The position numbers were made by a program, and so were the translations under genes. From Neoroseomonas oryzicola (GTDB lineage: Bacteria; Pseudomonadota; Alphaproteobacteria; Acetobacterales; Acetobacteraceae), in the NCBI RefSeq assembly GCF_012163135.1, contig NZ_JAAVUP010000001.1:930001-994000 (forward strand): 64,000 bases of DNA. The letters run 5' to 3'. Of this stretch, positions 15,152-23,900 are shown piece by piece. How positions within the stretch are numbered: position 1 is the stretch's first letter; each line of letters opens with the position of its first letter. The notes beneath the pieces were generated by a model, which did not search any database, had not been told where the DNA came from, and worked only from the letters and a program-made list of their open reading frames with translations.

Positions 15152-17023
15152 TTGAACGATACACAGATTGCGGCCGCCGAGGCGGCCGAGGCCCCGGCTC
15201 AGCCGGGCACCGCCCCCGAGGCGACCGAGGCCACCACCGGCCCGATTGCGGCAGCCCCCGCCGCCGACGAAGCGACCCCGGTCGCCGAGGAAACCGCACC
15301 CGCCGCGGCCGATGACGCCGTGGAGGACGAGGTTCCCGAATACACCGAGGAAGACGAGCCGGAGCCCCCGCGCACGACCTTCGCCGACCTCGGCCTGTCG
15401 GAGGAACTGCTCCGCGCCGTTTCCGAATCCGGCTACGTCCACCCGACGCCGATCCAGGAACAGGCGATCCCCTACGTCCTGATGAACCGGGACGTGCTGG
15501 GCTGCGCCCAGACCGGCACGGGCAAGACGGCGTCCTTCGTGCTGCCGATGCTCGACATCCTGACGGGATCGCGCGCGAAGGCGCGCATGCCGCGCAGCCT
15601 GATCCTCGAGCCGACGCGCGAGCTCGCGCTGCAGGTCGCCGAGAATTTCGAGAAGTACGGCAAGTACCTCAAGCTCAACCACGCGCTGCTGATCGGCGGG
15701 GAGAGCATGAACGACCAGCGCGACGTGCTCGAGAAGGGCGTCGACGTGCTGATCGCGACGCCGGGCCGGCTGCTCGACCTGTTCGACCGCGGCCGCATCC
15801 TGATGGCGGACTGCAAGCTGCTGGTGATCGACGAGGCGGACCGGATGCTGGACATGGGGTTCATCCCCGATGTCGAGCGGATCGTCTCCCTGCTGCCGCA
15901 GATGCGCCAGACGCTGTTCTTCAGCGCCACCATGGCGCCTGAGATCCGTCGCCTGGCCGACGCCTTCCTGTCGAATCCGAAGGAGATCAGCGTCGCGCCG
16001 CCGGCCTCGGTCGCGACGACGATCACCACCGGCATCGTCTTCGTGCAGCCGCACGACAAGCGCGAGGCGCTGCGCCGCCTGATCCGGTCCGAGAAGGTCC
16101 AGAACGCGCTGATCTTCTGCAACAAGAAGATCGAGGTCGACATCCTCTACAAGTCGCTGAAGAAGCACCGCTTCAGCGTCGGCGCGCTGCATGGCGACAT
16201 GGACCAGTCCTCCCGCTTCGCGACGCTCAACGCCTTCAAGGCGAACGAGCTGCAGCTGCTGGTCTGCTCGGACGTCGCGGCGCGCGGCATCGACATCGGC
16301 GGGCTGTCGCACGTCTTCAACTTCGACGTGCCCTTCCGCGACGAGGATTACGTGCACCGCATCGGCCGCACCGGCCGCGCGGGGCGCGAGGGCCACGCCT
16401 ACACCATCGCGACCGCCGACGACGCCAAGAACGTCGCGGCGATCGAGAAGCTGACTGGCAAGCCGATCCCGCGCATGGCGGTCGAAGGCCTCGACGTCGT
16501 GCCGGAGGAGGAGATCGAGGAAGCGCGCAACGCGCCGAAGGGCCGCGGTCGCGGCCGCGGTGCCTCGTCCGCCTCGAAGGGCCGCAGTGGGGACCGCCGC
16601 GACGGCGGGCGCCGGGACGGTGGCCGCCGGGAGGGACCGCCGCGCGACCGCGCCCCGCGGGACCGCGACGAGGCGGCCGAGGCCCGTCCGCGCCGCGAGC
16701 GCGAGCGTGACGAAGCGGCTGCCGAGGCGCCGCCGCGCCGCGAGCGGGACCGCGATCGCGACCGCAGCGCCCGGATCGAGCGCGAGACCGCCGAGGCCGC
16801 CCGTACCGACCGCGAGCCGCGCCGCGAGCGGGAGCGTGACCGTGATCGCGACCGCGACCGGGACCGGGACGGCCGCGAGCGCCGCTACCGGCAGGAGGAC
16901 CTGGGTCCGGCCGTGAAGGGCTTCGGCGATGCCGTGCCGGCCTTCATGCTGATCCCGCTGCCCCGCCCGCGCGCCGAGAAGCCCGCCGCCCCCGAGGCTG
17001 CGCCGGAAACCGAAGCCGCCTGA
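15152..17023 (+). CDS. DEAD-box RNA helicase with long Arg/Asp-rich tail (RhlE-like)
   Basis: A 623-residue ATP-dependent RNA helicase. Residues 1-72 are an acidic Ala/Glu/Pro-rich lead. The core shows the Q motif ('[15 protein letters not shown]' to '[10 protein letters not shown]'), Walker A AQTGTGKT (119-126), [10 protein letters not shown] (about 226-235), SAT, 'ARGIDIGGL' and '[13 protein letters not shown]'. From about 455 the protein becomes GRGRGRG, then [13 protein letters not shown] and arrays of ERERD and DRDRDRDRD. It ends with a distinct segment, '[20 protein letters not shown]'. Such tails bind RNA and favour condensates. The start appears to be TTG 15152, because the nearby ATGs at 15136 and 15142 are out of frame; this is uncertain. 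The role is probably ribosome assembly or RNA decay. Confidence 0.9.
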   Translation: MNDTQIAAAEAAEAPAQPGTAPEATEATTGPIAAAPAADEATPVAEETAPAAADDAVEDEVPEYTEEDEPEPPRTTFADLGLSEELLRAVSESGYVHPTPIQEQAIPYVLMNRDVLGCAQTGTGKTASFVLPMLDILTGSRAKARMPRSLILEPTRELALQVAENFEKYGKYLKLNHALLIGGESMNDQRDVLEKGVDVLIATPGRLLDLFDRGRILMADCKLLVIDEADRMLDMGFIPDVERIVSLLPQMRQTLFFSATMAPEIRRLADAFLSNPKEISVAPPASVATTITTGIVFVQPHDKREALRRLIRSEKVQNALIFCNKKIEVDILYKSLKKHRFSVGALHGDMDQSSRFATLNAFKANELQLLVCSDVAARGIDIGGLSHVFNFDVPFRDEDYVHRIGRTGRAGREGHAYTIATADDAKNVAAIEKLTGKPIPRMAVEGLDVVPEEEIEEARNAPKGRGRGRGASSASKGRSGDRRDGGRRDGGRREGPPRDRAPRDRDEAAEARPRRERERDEAAAEAPPRRERDRDRDRSARIERETAEAARTDREPRRERERDRDRDRDRDRDGRERRYRQEDLGPAVKGFGDAVPAFMLIPLPRPRAEKPAAPEAAPETEAA

Positions 17024-17120
17024 CGCCTGGCCGGGCGCGCCCCGCCCGGCCCCTTCGCCATTGCCCGAGCGCCGGCGGAATCGCATCCTGCCGCCGGCCA
17101 TACTCGCCGGAGGACATGCC

Positions 17121-18317
17121 ATGAACGTCGTCTCCAAGCCCGCCACCAAGTCGCAGTTCGTCTGGGACGACCCGCTGCTGCTCGATGACGTCCTCACCGA
17201 GGACGAGCGCATGATCCGCGACGCGGCGCGCGCCTTCTGCCAGGAGAAGCTATTGCCGCGCGTGCAGGAAGCCTTCCGCAAGGAACACTTCCACCGCGAG
17301 ATCATGAACGAGTTCGGCGAGATGGGCTTCCTCGGCGCGACGCTCGACAGCCATGGCTGCGCGGGCGTCGGCTACGTCTCCTACGGGCTGATGGCGCGCG
17401 AGGTGGAGCGCGTCGATTCCGGCTATCGCTCGGCCTTCTCCGTGCAGTCCTCGCTCGTGATGTACCCGATCCACGCCTACGGCTCGGACGCGCAGAAGGA
17501 CAAGTACCTGCCGAAGCTGCGCACCGGCGAATGGGTCGGCTGCTTCGGCCTGACCGAGCCCGATGCCGGCTCCGACCCGTCCTCCATGCGCACCCGCGCG
17601 AAGAAGGTCGATGGCGGCTACATCCTGTCCGGGTCCAAGACCTGGATCACCAACGCGCCGATCGCCGACGTCGCGGTGGTCTGGGCGAAGGACGACGAGG
17701 GCATCCTGCGCGGCTTCGTGCTCGAGCGCGGGATGAAGGGCCTCACCTTCCCCAAGATCGAGGGCAAGTTCTCGCTGCGCGCCTCCGTCACCGGCATGAT
17801 CATGATGGATGACGTCTTCGTGCCGGAGGAGAACAAGCTGCCGGGCGTGAAGTCGCTCGCCGGTCCCTTCTCCTGCCTCAACCGCGCGCGCTACGGCATC
17901 GCCTGGGGCGCGCTCGGCGCGGCGGAAGACTGCTGGCACCGCGCGCGCGACTACACGCTGAACCGCAAGATGTTCGGCAAGCCGCTGGCGCAGACGCAGC
18001 TTATCCAGAAGAAGCTCGCGGACATGATGACCGAGATCACGCTCGGCCTGCATGCCGTGCTGCGCGTCGGCCGCCTGATGGACGAGCACAAGGCGGCGCC
18101 GGAGATGATCTCCCTGGTGAAGCGCAACAACTGCGGCAAGTCGCTCGACATCGCGCGCGTCGCGCGAGACATGCACGGCGGCAACGGGATCGTGGACGAG
18201 TACCACGTGATCCGCCACGTCATGAACCTCGAGACGGTGAACACCTACGAGGGCACGCACGACGTGCACGCGCTGATCCTCGGCCGTGCGCAGACCGGGC
18301 TGAACGCCTTCGGCTGA
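17121..18317 (+). CDS. gcdH: Glutaryl-CoA dehydrogenase
   Basis: A 398-residue flavoenzyme that oxidises and decarboxylates glutaryl-CoA to crotonyl-CoA in lysine and tryptophan breakdown. Diagnostic motifs are '[20 protein letters not shown]', '[20 protein letters not shown]', '[17 protein letters not shown]', '[19 protein letters not shown]', '[20 protein letters not shown]' and [20 protein letters not shown]. The YEGT glutamate is the catalytic base. Arg in 'KFSLRAS' corresponds to the glutarate carboxylate binder typical of GcdH. Length equals the family norm. GGAGGA lies 8 nt before ATG 17121, so the longer frame from 17061 is not used. DUF2721 follows 16 bp later. Confidence 0.93.
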   Translation: MNVVSKPATKSQFVWDDPLLLDDVLTEDERMIRDAARAFCQEKLLPRVQEAFRKEHFHREIMNEFGEMGFLGATLDSHGCAGVGYVSYGLMAREVERVDSGYRSAFSVQSSLVMYPIHAYGSDAQKDKYLPKLRTGEWVGCFGLTEPDAGSDPSSMRTRAKKVDGGYILSGSKTWITNAPIADVAVVWAKDDEGILRGFVLERGMKGLTFPKIEGKFSLRASVTGMIMMDDVFVPEENKLPGVKSLAGPFSCLNRARYGIAWGALGAAEDCWHRARDYTLNRKMFGKPLAQTQLIQKKLADMMTEITLGLHAVLRVGRLMDEHKAAPEMISLVKRNNCGKSLDIARVARDMHGGNGIVDEYHVIRHVMNLETVNTYEGTHDVHALILGRAQTGLNAFG

Positions 18318-18333
18318 CCCGGGAAGGGCGGGC

Positions 18334-18756
18334 ATGCTGCTGACCGGAACGGATCTGCTCACCATCGAGCGGACCCTACAGCTGGCCATCGCGCCCGCCT
18401 TTATCCTGGGTGGCATCATGGCGCTGCTGTCGCTGCTCTCGTCGCGGCTGCAGCGCGTAGGCGACCTCTACGAGGAAGCGCGCAGCGGCGTCGAATCGCC
18501 GCTGACGGACCTGCACCTGCTCGCCAGGCGCGCGCGCCTGATCTACCGGGCCATCACCTTCGCCATCGCCTCGGCGGTGATCCTTTGCATCCTCGTCATC
18601 GCGGCCTTCGTCGAACCGCTCGCGGGCGTGCGCGCGGGCGGGCAGATCGCGGGCCTGCTGCTGCTCGGGATGCTCAGCCTCACGGCCTCCCTCGCCTGCT
18701 TCCTGCGCGAGGTGCTGATGAGCCGCGACAAGCTGCCCACGCTGCCGCGCCTGTGA
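18334..18756 (+). CDS. DUF2721 family membrane protein
   Basis: A 140-residue protein with three hydrophobic helices (about 18-35, 70-92 and 102-120). The opening '[20 protein letters not shown]', '[17 protein letters not shown]' and the '[20 protein letters not shown]' block are typical of DUF2721. The family's function is unknown. GGAAGGG precedes ATG 18334. Its TGA overlaps the GTG of the RNA methyltransferase by 4 nt, so the two are translationally coupled. Confidence 0.8.
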   Translation: MLLTGTDLLTIERTLQLAIAPAFILGGIMALLSLLSSRLQRVGDLYEEARSGVESPLTDLHLLARRARLIYRAITFAIASAVILCILVIAAFVEPLAGVRAGGQIAGLLLLGMLSLTASLACFLREVLMSRDKLPTLPRL

Positions 18757-20060
18757 CCGGCGAACCCGCCACGCTGCGCGTCACCGGCATGGGCGTGGCC
18801 GGGGACGGCCTGTCCGTGCTGCCCGACGGCACGCCCTGCTTCGTCGCCCGCGCGCTGCCCGGAGAGACCGTGCGCGCCACACCCGGTGCAAAGCGTGGCG
18901 ACGGGCGTGCCGCCACCCTCATCGACATCGTGGCGTCGAGCCCCGATCGCGTCGCCCCGCCCTGCCCGCATTTCGCGGAAGGCTGCGGTGGCTGCGCGGT
19001 GCAGCATTGGGCGCCCGCCGCGCAGGCCGCCTGGAAGCGCGACAAGGTGCGCGAGGCGCTGTCCCGCGCCGGCTATCCCGACGCGCCCCTAGCCGACACG
19101 GTGACGACCGCTTCCGGCCACCGTCGTCGCGCCGACCTCGCGCTCCGCCGCGGTCCTGGCGGCATCGTCGCCGGCTTCCACCGCGCCGGCAGCCCGGAAG
19201 TGCTGGACATCGCGGCCTGCACCGTCCTGGACCCACGCCTGGTCGGGCTGCTCGACCCGCTGCGCGCCATGCTGAAGCGGCTGCCCGCGCTGCGGCGGGA
19301 GGGCTCGGCGGTGGTGAACCTGCTCGACACCGGGCCGGACCTGCTGCTGCGCACCGACGGGCCGCTGGCGCCCAGCGACCGGGCGATGCTCGCCGCCTTC
19401 GCCGCCGAGGCCGGCATCCCGCGCATCGCCTGGGCGCTGAAGGACGGCCCGGCCGAGATCGCGGCCCAGATCGGCCCGGCCACCATCACGCTGTCCGGCG
19501 CGACGATCGCCCCCGCGCCCGGCGCCTTCCTGCAGGCCAGCCCGGAAGGGGAAGCGGCGATCGTCGCCGCGGTGCTGGCCGCCCTGCCCGCGAAGCTGAC
19601 GGGCCGCGGGCGGATCGCGGATCTCCATGCCGGGCTCGGCACCCTGTCCATCCCGCTGGCCGCGCGCGGGCGGGTCGCCGCCTTCGAAGGCGATGCCGCG
19701 GCCGTCGCCGCGCTGTCCGGCGCCGCGGGCCGGGCCGGCGTGCCGGTCACCGCGACGCGGCGCGACCTCGCGCGCCAGCCGCTCACCGTGCAGGAACTGA
19801 ACGCCTTCGCGGCCGTGGTGCTCGACCCGCCCCATGCCGGCGCGGCGGAGCAGGTCGCCTTGCTGGCCCGCAGCCAAGTGCCGGTGGTGGTCTATGTCTC
19901 CTGCAACCCGGCGGCGCTGTCGCGCGACGCGCGGGCCTTCTCGCAGGCGGGCTGGCGGCTTGCGGCCGCGACGCCGATCGACCAGTTCGTGCATTCCGCC
20001 CAGACCGAGGCGGTCGTCGCCTTCAGCGCGGCTCGACCTTCGAAAGGTAGAGCGTTGTGA
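18753..20060 (+). CDS. Class I RNA m5U methyltransferase of the TrmA/RlmD family
   Basis: A 435-residue SAM-dependent methyltransferase, predicted to make 5-methyluridine in rRNA or tRNA. The start is GTG 18753, overlapping the upstream TGA. The family's [4Fe-4S] site is present: Cys71, Cys78 and Cys81 (C-x6-C-x2-C in 'CPHFAEGCGGC') plus a fourth Cys near 157 ('DIAACTVLD'). The Rossmann part shows 'GRIADLHAGLGTLSIPLAA' (SAM loop), 'AFEGDAAAVAAL', 'VVLDPPHAGA' and 'VVYVSCNPAALSRDA' with the catalytic Cys. An N-terminal TRAM-like strand set occupies about 1-60. RlmC/RlmD/TrmA cannot be told apart with confidence. The 3' end overlaps the convergent neighbour by 38 bp. Confidence 0.87.
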   Translation: MTGEPATLRVTGMGVAGDGLSVLPDGTPCFVARALPGETVRATPGAKRGDGRAATLIDIVASSPDRVAPPCPHFAEGCGGCAVQHWAPAAQAAWKRDKVREALSRAGYPDAPLADTVTTASGHRRRADLALRRGPGGIVAGFHRAGSPEVLDIAACTVLDPRLVGLLDPLRAMLKRLPALRREGSAVVNLLDTGPDLLLRTDGPLAPSDRAMLAAFAAEAGIPRIAWALKDGPAEIAAQIGPATITLSGATIAPAPGAFLQASPEGEAAIVAAVLAALPAKLTGRGRIADLHAGLGTLSIPLAARGRVAAFEGDAAAVAALSGAAGRAGVPVTATRRDLARQPLTVQELNAFAAVVLDPPHAGAAEQVALLARSQVPVVVYVSCNPAALSRDARAFSQAGWRLAAATPIDQFVHSAQTEAVVAFSAARPSKGRAL

Positions 20061-21066
20061 CACGGCGCTGCGTCATCAGCTCCTCCACCGTGCAGGGCTT
20101 GGCGCGCGAATCCCCGTCGATGTAGCGCAGCGGGTAGCGCGCCGAGAGCGCGGCGAGCAGCGCCGGCGCCTCCTTGCAGCGGTTGGCATCGAATTCCATC
20201 AGGATGCGCAGGTTCGGGCTGCGGTCGAGCAGCCCGCCGAGCCCCGCCACGATGCTGTCCGCCGCACTGGCGACGCCGATCCGCAGCACGTCGATGCTGC
20301 CGGGCTCGAGGTCCTGCAGCGCCTCGGCCGGCGCGGGGCAGCCGGCGCGGCCATGCTCGAAGGTGAACCAGTTGGCGAAGGGGCCGTGGAAGGGACCGGT
20401 CAGCTGGGCCGGCACCCGCTGGGCATCGTGCTTCGCCTCGGCCGCGGCGGTGCGGTGCAGCGTGACGATGTCGCCGAGCCCGTTCACCGCGACGTTGCGC
20501 CGCAGCAGGGAATGCAGCCACGGGTTCGGCTCGAGCGCGACGACGCGCCCCGCGCTGCCGACCAGGTCGGCCAGCACCGCCGTGTAGTAGCCATACACCG
20601 CGCCGACGTCGTAGGCGGTCTCCCCGCGCGCGACGTTCCGGCAGATGAACTCGGTGATCCAGTATTCCCAGTAGCCGTCGAGCAGCAGGTGCGGCGCGAT
20701 GCCGCCATCCGCCGCGTCGGTGAACATCTTGAAGCGGCCGAGGGTGCGGCAGAGCACGCTGCCATCGGGCAGCGGCACGTTCTGCGTGCGGTCGCGGATC
20801 AGCGCCTCGACCTGGCGGCGGTTGCCGCCGCGGAAGAGTTCCTCGAGCGTCGCGATGTCGCGGCGGCCGACGGCGGCGTGCATTGCCTCGAGCTCGGCGC
20901 GCAGGGTGGCGAGCTCCCCGCGGATGCGGAACAGCTCCTCATGCGTGCCGAGCGTCCCGTGGCGCGATCCACCGGTGGCAAACAGCCAGGAGAACAGCCG
21001 TGGGACGAGACCGGGCCGGCGGGGCTCGGTCGGCAAGGTCGGGAAATGCGTGTCGTCCTTCGGCAC
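20023..21066 (-). CDS. FkbM-type SAM methyltransferase
   Basis: A protein of about 347 residues with an N-terminal helical or coiled region ('HEELFRIRGELATLRAELEA', about 40-65) and a C-terminal FkbM methyltransferase domain: 'WITEFICRNVARGETAYDVG', 'AVYGYYTAVLADLVGSAGR', VVALEPNPWLHSLLRRNVAV and 'LRILMEFDANRCKEA'. FkbM enzymes O-methylate sugars or polyketides, often for surface glycans. No glycan locus adjoins it, so the substrate is unknown. The start is uncertain; GTG 21066 is proposed because sequence upstream has no family character. It overlaps the RNA methyltransferase gene tail-to-tail by 38 bp. Confidence 0.75.
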   Translation of the reverse strand: MPKDDTHFPTLPTEPRRPGLVPRLFSWLFATGGSRHGTLGTHEELFRIRGELATLRAELEAMHAAVGRRDIATLEELFRGGNRRQVEALIRDRTQNVPLPDGSVLCRTLGRFKMFTDAADGGIAPHLLLDGYWEYWITEFICRNVARGETAYDVGAVYGYYTAVLADLVGSAGRVVALEPNPWLHSLLRRNVAVNGLGDIVTLHRTAAAEAKHDAQRVPAQLTGPFHGPFANWFTFEHGRAGCPAPAEALQDLEPGSIDVLRIGVASAADSIVAGLGGLLDRSPNLRILMEFDANRCKEAPALLAALSARYPLRYIDGDSRAKPCTVEELMTQRRVTTLYLSKVEPR

Positions 21067-21223
21067 CGGCGTGTCGTGACCCTTTCCGTTTCCGGCGTGT
21101 AGCGCGCGAAGGATGAAAATCCCACCAAGACCGCGCCGTGGCAACCCGCCTTCACGCGGGGCGGGCCTTGATCGTTCGGGCGGAAGGGCCACCATCTGTC
21201 GATCTGGGAGAGGATCATCACGA

Positions 21224-22195
21224 ATGCTGCACCGCCGTATCGCCCTGCTTGCCGCCGGCGCCGCGATGGCCGTCCCGGCCCTGCCGCGCCTCGCATCCGC
21301 TCAGGCGCAGGGCCAGCCGGCACCGGCCCAGGCGCCGGGCTTCTACCGGTTCAAGGTCGGTGCGATCACGGTGACGACCGTGCATGACGGCTTCTTCTCC
21401 CGGCCGCTCGAAGGTTTCGTGCGCAACGCACCCCTCGCCGAGGTCCAGGCCGCCGCCCGCGACGCCTATCTGCCGACCGACCGCACGGTGATTCCCTTCA
21501 CCATCACCTTCGTGCAGCAGGGCGACACGCTCGCCGTCTTCGACGCCGGCAACGGCGTGACGCCGGCCGGTGCGACGGCGGGGCGCATGATCGCCAACAT
21601 GGCCGCGGCCGGGATCGACCCGGCGCGCGTGACGCATGTGATCCACAGCCATTTCCACGGCGACCATGTGAACGGCCTGCTGAACGCCGCGGGCGGCGCG
21701 GCATTCCCGAACGCCGCCGTGCTGGTCCCGGAACCCGAATGGTCCTGGTGGACGACCGCGGGGAACGAGACCCGCACGCCCGAAGGCCAGCGCCCGAACT
21801 TCGCCAACGTCGCCCGGCGCTTCGCCCCCTACCAGGGCAAGGTCACGCCCTTCCGCCCGGGCGCCGAGGTGATCCCGGGCATCACCTCCCTCGCCGCGCC
21901 GGGCCACACGCCGGGCCACACCATCTTCCGCATTGCGGATGGCGACGCGCAGGCGATGTTCCTCGCCGACGTGACGAACCGGCCCGAGATCATGATGGCG
22001 CACCCGGACTGGCAGATTGTCTTCGACTTCGACGGGGATGCCGCGGCCGCCACTCGGCGGCGCGTGCTGGACATGGTCGCGACCGACCGCATCCGCGTCA
22101 CCGGCTACCACTACCCCTTCCCGGCCAATGGCTACGTCGCCCGCGCCGGCAACGGCTTCCGCTTCGTGCCGGCCGATTGGTCGAGCGCGGTCTGA
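21224..22195 (+). CDS. Secreted metallo-beta-lactamase-fold hydrolase (first of tandem pair)
   Basis: A 323-residue exported MBL-fold enzyme. The N-terminus (LHRRIALLAAGAAMAVPALP...ASAQA) is a signal peptide. Metal-site motifs are HSHFHGDH at 141-148 and the GHTPGH pair near 228-233; 'MFLADVTNRPE' supplies the bridging Asp. The overall layout resembles lactonase/AidC-like quorum-quenching or detoxifying MBL proteins of about 300 residues. 'FTITFVQQGDTLAVFDAGNG' is the typical family opening. GAGAGGA precedes ATG 21224. The next gene is a paralogue; the duplication probably broadened substrate range. Natural substrate unknown. Confidence 0.87.
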   Translation: MLHRRIALLAAGAAMAVPALPRLASAQAQGQPAPAQAPGFYRFKVGAITVTTVHDGFFSRPLEGFVRNAPLAEVQAAARDAYLPTDRTVIPFTITFVQQGDTLAVFDAGNGVTPAGATAGRMIANMAAAGIDPARVTHVIHSHFHGDHVNGLLNAAGGAAFPNAAVLVPEPEWSWWTTAGNETRTPEGQRPNFANVARRFAPYQGKVTPFRPGAEVIPGITSLAAPGHTPGHTIFRIADGDAQAMFLADVTNRPEIMMAHPDWQIVFDFDGDAAAATRRRVLDMVATDRIRVTGYHYPFPANGYVARAGNGFRFVPADWSSAV

Positions 22196-22224
22196 CGCGG
22201 CGGCACGGACAGGAGACCCGCACC

Positions 22225-23175
22225 ATGCGCATCACCCGCCGCGCCGCCGCCTCGCTGCTGGCCGCACCGCTGATCTTCGGGGCCCGTGGCACAGCCGCGC
22301 AGGGCGCCGCGCCGCCCGTCGTCGGCCCCGCCTTCCATCGCTTCCGCGTCGGCGCGCTGACCGTCACGGTGGTGACCGACGGGTCCAACGTGCGCGGCGA
22401 CGTCCGCCAGGGCCTGGTCGTCAACGCGTCGGGCGAGCAGGTCACGACGGCGATGCAGGCGGCCGGCATTCCCGGCACCGCGATGCGCAACCCCTACAAC
22501 GTCACCTTCGTCGAGACGTCGCGCGGCCTCGTTGCCTTCGACGTCGGCACCGGCGGCGTCGGCGCCGAGACGGGCGCGCTGCCGGCGAACATGCGCGCGG
22601 CCGGACTCGACCCCGCGCAGGTCGCGCTCATTGTCCACACGCATTTCCACGGCGACCACATCGGCGGCCTCGCCACCAACGACGGCACGGCGCTGTTTCC
22701 CCAGGCGCGGATCGCGGTGCCCGAGCGCGAATGGGCCTTCTGGACCGATGCCGGCGAGGAATCCCGCGCCGCCGAGGGCCGCCGCCCCGGCTTCGCCCTG
22801 GTCCGCCGTCGCTTCGCGCCCTACGCCGCGCGCATCGAGCGTTTCGCGCCGGGTGCGGAAGTCGCGCCGGGCATCCATGCGGTCGCGACCAATGGCCACA
22901 GCCCGGGCCACACCTCCTACCTCATCGCCGATGGGCGGGAGCAGGTGCTGGTGATCGGCGACGCCGTGACGACGCCGGCCTTCTTCATGGCCAATCCGAG
23001 CTGGTATCCGGTCTTCGACATGGACCCGACCATGGCGGTGGAGACGCGGCAGCGGCTGCTCGACCGCGCGGCGACCGAACGGATGCCGGTCATCGGCTAC
23101 CATTTCGACATGCCGGCAACCGGGCGCGTGGAGCGCGCCGGGACGGGCTACCGGCTGGTGCCGTCCAACGCCTGA
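22225..23175 (+). CDS. Secreted metallo-beta-lactamase-fold hydrolase (second of tandem pair)
   Basis: A 316-residue paralogue of the preceding gene, 29 bp downstream with AGGAGA before ATG 22225. The N-terminus MRITRRAAASLLAAPLIFGA has a twin-arginine-like RR and a signal peptide ending near GTAAQG, suggesting export of a folded metalloenzyme. The metal motifs HTHFHGDH (138-145) and GHSPGH are intact, and 'VLVIGDAVTTPAFFM' holds the bridging Asp. Shared sequence such as FRVGALTVTVVTDG, 'FHGDHIGGLATN' and 'FAPYAARIERFAPGAEV' shows descent from a common ancestor with its neighbour. Cotranscription is very likely. Confidence 0.87.
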   Translation: MRITRRAAASLLAAPLIFGARGTAAQGAAPPVVGPAFHRFRVGALTVTVVTDGSNVRGDVRQGLVVNASGEQVTTAMQAAGIPGTAMRNPYNVTFVETSRGLVAFDVGTGGVGAETGALPANMRAAGLDPAQVALIVHTHFHGDHIGGLATNDGTALFPQARIAVPEREWAFWTDAGEESRAAEGRRPGFALVRRRFAPYAARIERFAPGAEVAPGIHAVATNGHSPGHTSYLIADGREQVLVIGDAVTTPAFFMANPSWYPVFDMDPTMAVETRQRLLDRAATERMPVIGYHFDMPATGRVERAGTGYRLVPSNA

Positions 23176-23204
23176 CCGCCGCGGTCCGATGTGGCGGTCG
23201 CCGG

Positions 23205-23228
23205 GGCGGAGAGGCTAGCCTCTCCGCC
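23205..23228. promoter_or_regulatory. Perfect 24-bp palindrome directly before a ribosome binding site
   Basis: The two 12-bp halves are exact reverse complements (first half GGCGGAGAGGCT). As RNA this is a 10-bp stem with a CUAG loop, ending 2 nt before the AGGAGGA box of the gene at 23243. It may terminate the metallo-hydrolase operon, or it may be a leader hairpin or operator for the small secreted protein. Confidence 0.6.
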
Positions 23229-23242
23229 GCAGGAGGATCGCC

Positions 23243-23557
23243 ATGCGCCTCGTCGCCCTCGCCACCGCCATCGCCGGCCTTGCGCTGGCCACGCCCGCCC
23301 GCGCCGATGCCATCGACGGCCATTGGTGCACCGAGGGCGGGCTGCGCCTGTCCATCGCCGGGCCCAGCATCGTGACGCCCGGCGGCGCGCGCATCCAGGG
23401 CGACTACGGGCGGCATGACTTCGCCTACACGGCGCCGGCCTCCGATCCCGGCGGCAGTCAGCGCGTGACCCTGCGCCTGCGCGGGGAGAACCTGATGCAG
23501 GTGGAAGCCGCCGGGCTCGACCCGCTGTGGCGCCGCTGCGGGCCACCGACCAGCTAG
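23243..23557 (+). CDS. Small secreted protein, 104 aa, function unknown
   Basis: A probable exported protein with a clean signal peptide (MRLVALATAIAGLALATPARA) and a mature part of about 83 residues. Cys29 and Cys99 could form one disulfide. The mature part starts 'DAIDGHWCTEGGLRLSIAGP', contains a polar, beta-rich stretch (GDYGRHDFAYTAP), and ends 'LDPLWRRCGPP'. This 'GHWC...L.I.GP' opening occurs in short uncharacterised alphaproteobacterial secreted proteins. AGGAGGA precedes the ATG. No function can be given. Confidence 0.72.
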   Translation: MRLVALATAIAGLALATPARADAIDGHWCTEGGLRLSIAGPSIVTPGGARIQGDYGRHDFAYTAPASDPGGSQRVTLRLRGENLMQVEAAGLDPLWRRCGPPTS

Positions 23558-23560
23558 AGC

Positions 23561-23723
23561 AGATCCCGATCAGGTGGGATCACCTGACCGGGTGAAGATG
23601 TTCGCGAAAACAAGCGCCTAGAGGTGTTGCCGTGAGCCATGGCGAACGGAGACGGCTCTAAACGCCCTTCGGCCCATCGCTTGCGCGGGCAACGTCAGCC
23701 GATCAGGCGGGTCGCCTGATCGG
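23561..23723. repeat. Intergenic repeat with two related palindromes
   Basis: Two inverted repeats share the core TCAGG: 23570-23587 (TCAGGTG-GGAT-CACCTGA, extended by four more pairs after one mismatch) and 23699-23723 (11-bp perfect stem with loop GGT, left arm CCGATCAGGCG). Between them is 'GATGTTCGCGAAAACAAG', a phrase I recognise from a dispersed non-coding repeat in alphaproteobacterial genomes next to a TCAGGTGGAATCACCTGA-type hairpin. The element lies between two same-strand genes and holds no credible ORF. Confidence 0.55.
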
Positions 23724-23843
23724 GGTCCGCCCTTGGCCGCACAGGGCGGCGCCGCTTCGCCGCGCCACTCCTTCCCGACGAGCCTCACGCCCCGATCGCC
23801 GACTGTGCCCGGCTTGCGTCGTCGCGGGTCGCGCAGCATGCGC

Positions 23844-23888
23844 TTGACGGCACCTGCGCTCTTCTTTAATGACTGTCTGGTCAGTCAT
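23844..23888 (+). promoter_or_regulatory. Promoter and TetR operator of the efflux operon
   Basis: ATGACTG at 23869-23875 and CAGTCAT at 23882-23888 form a perfect inverted repeat with a 6-bp centre, ending 12 bp before the tetR ATG. It overlaps a possible -10 (TTTAAT, 23865-23870) that follows TTGACG (23844-23849) after a short 15-bp spacer. Half-sites of this TGACTG..CAGTCA type are typical TetR-family operators. The layout predicts autorepression of the tetR-hlyD-ABC operon. Confidence 0.6.
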
Positions 23889-23900
23889 AAGGAGTCCCCG

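Noticed and set aside
16570-16900. A DNA repeat array in the helicase gene
   Set aside because: The repetition comes from RD/RE codons of the protein tail. Spacing is irregular and there are no spacers, so it is neither CRISPR nor a tandem-repeat locus.
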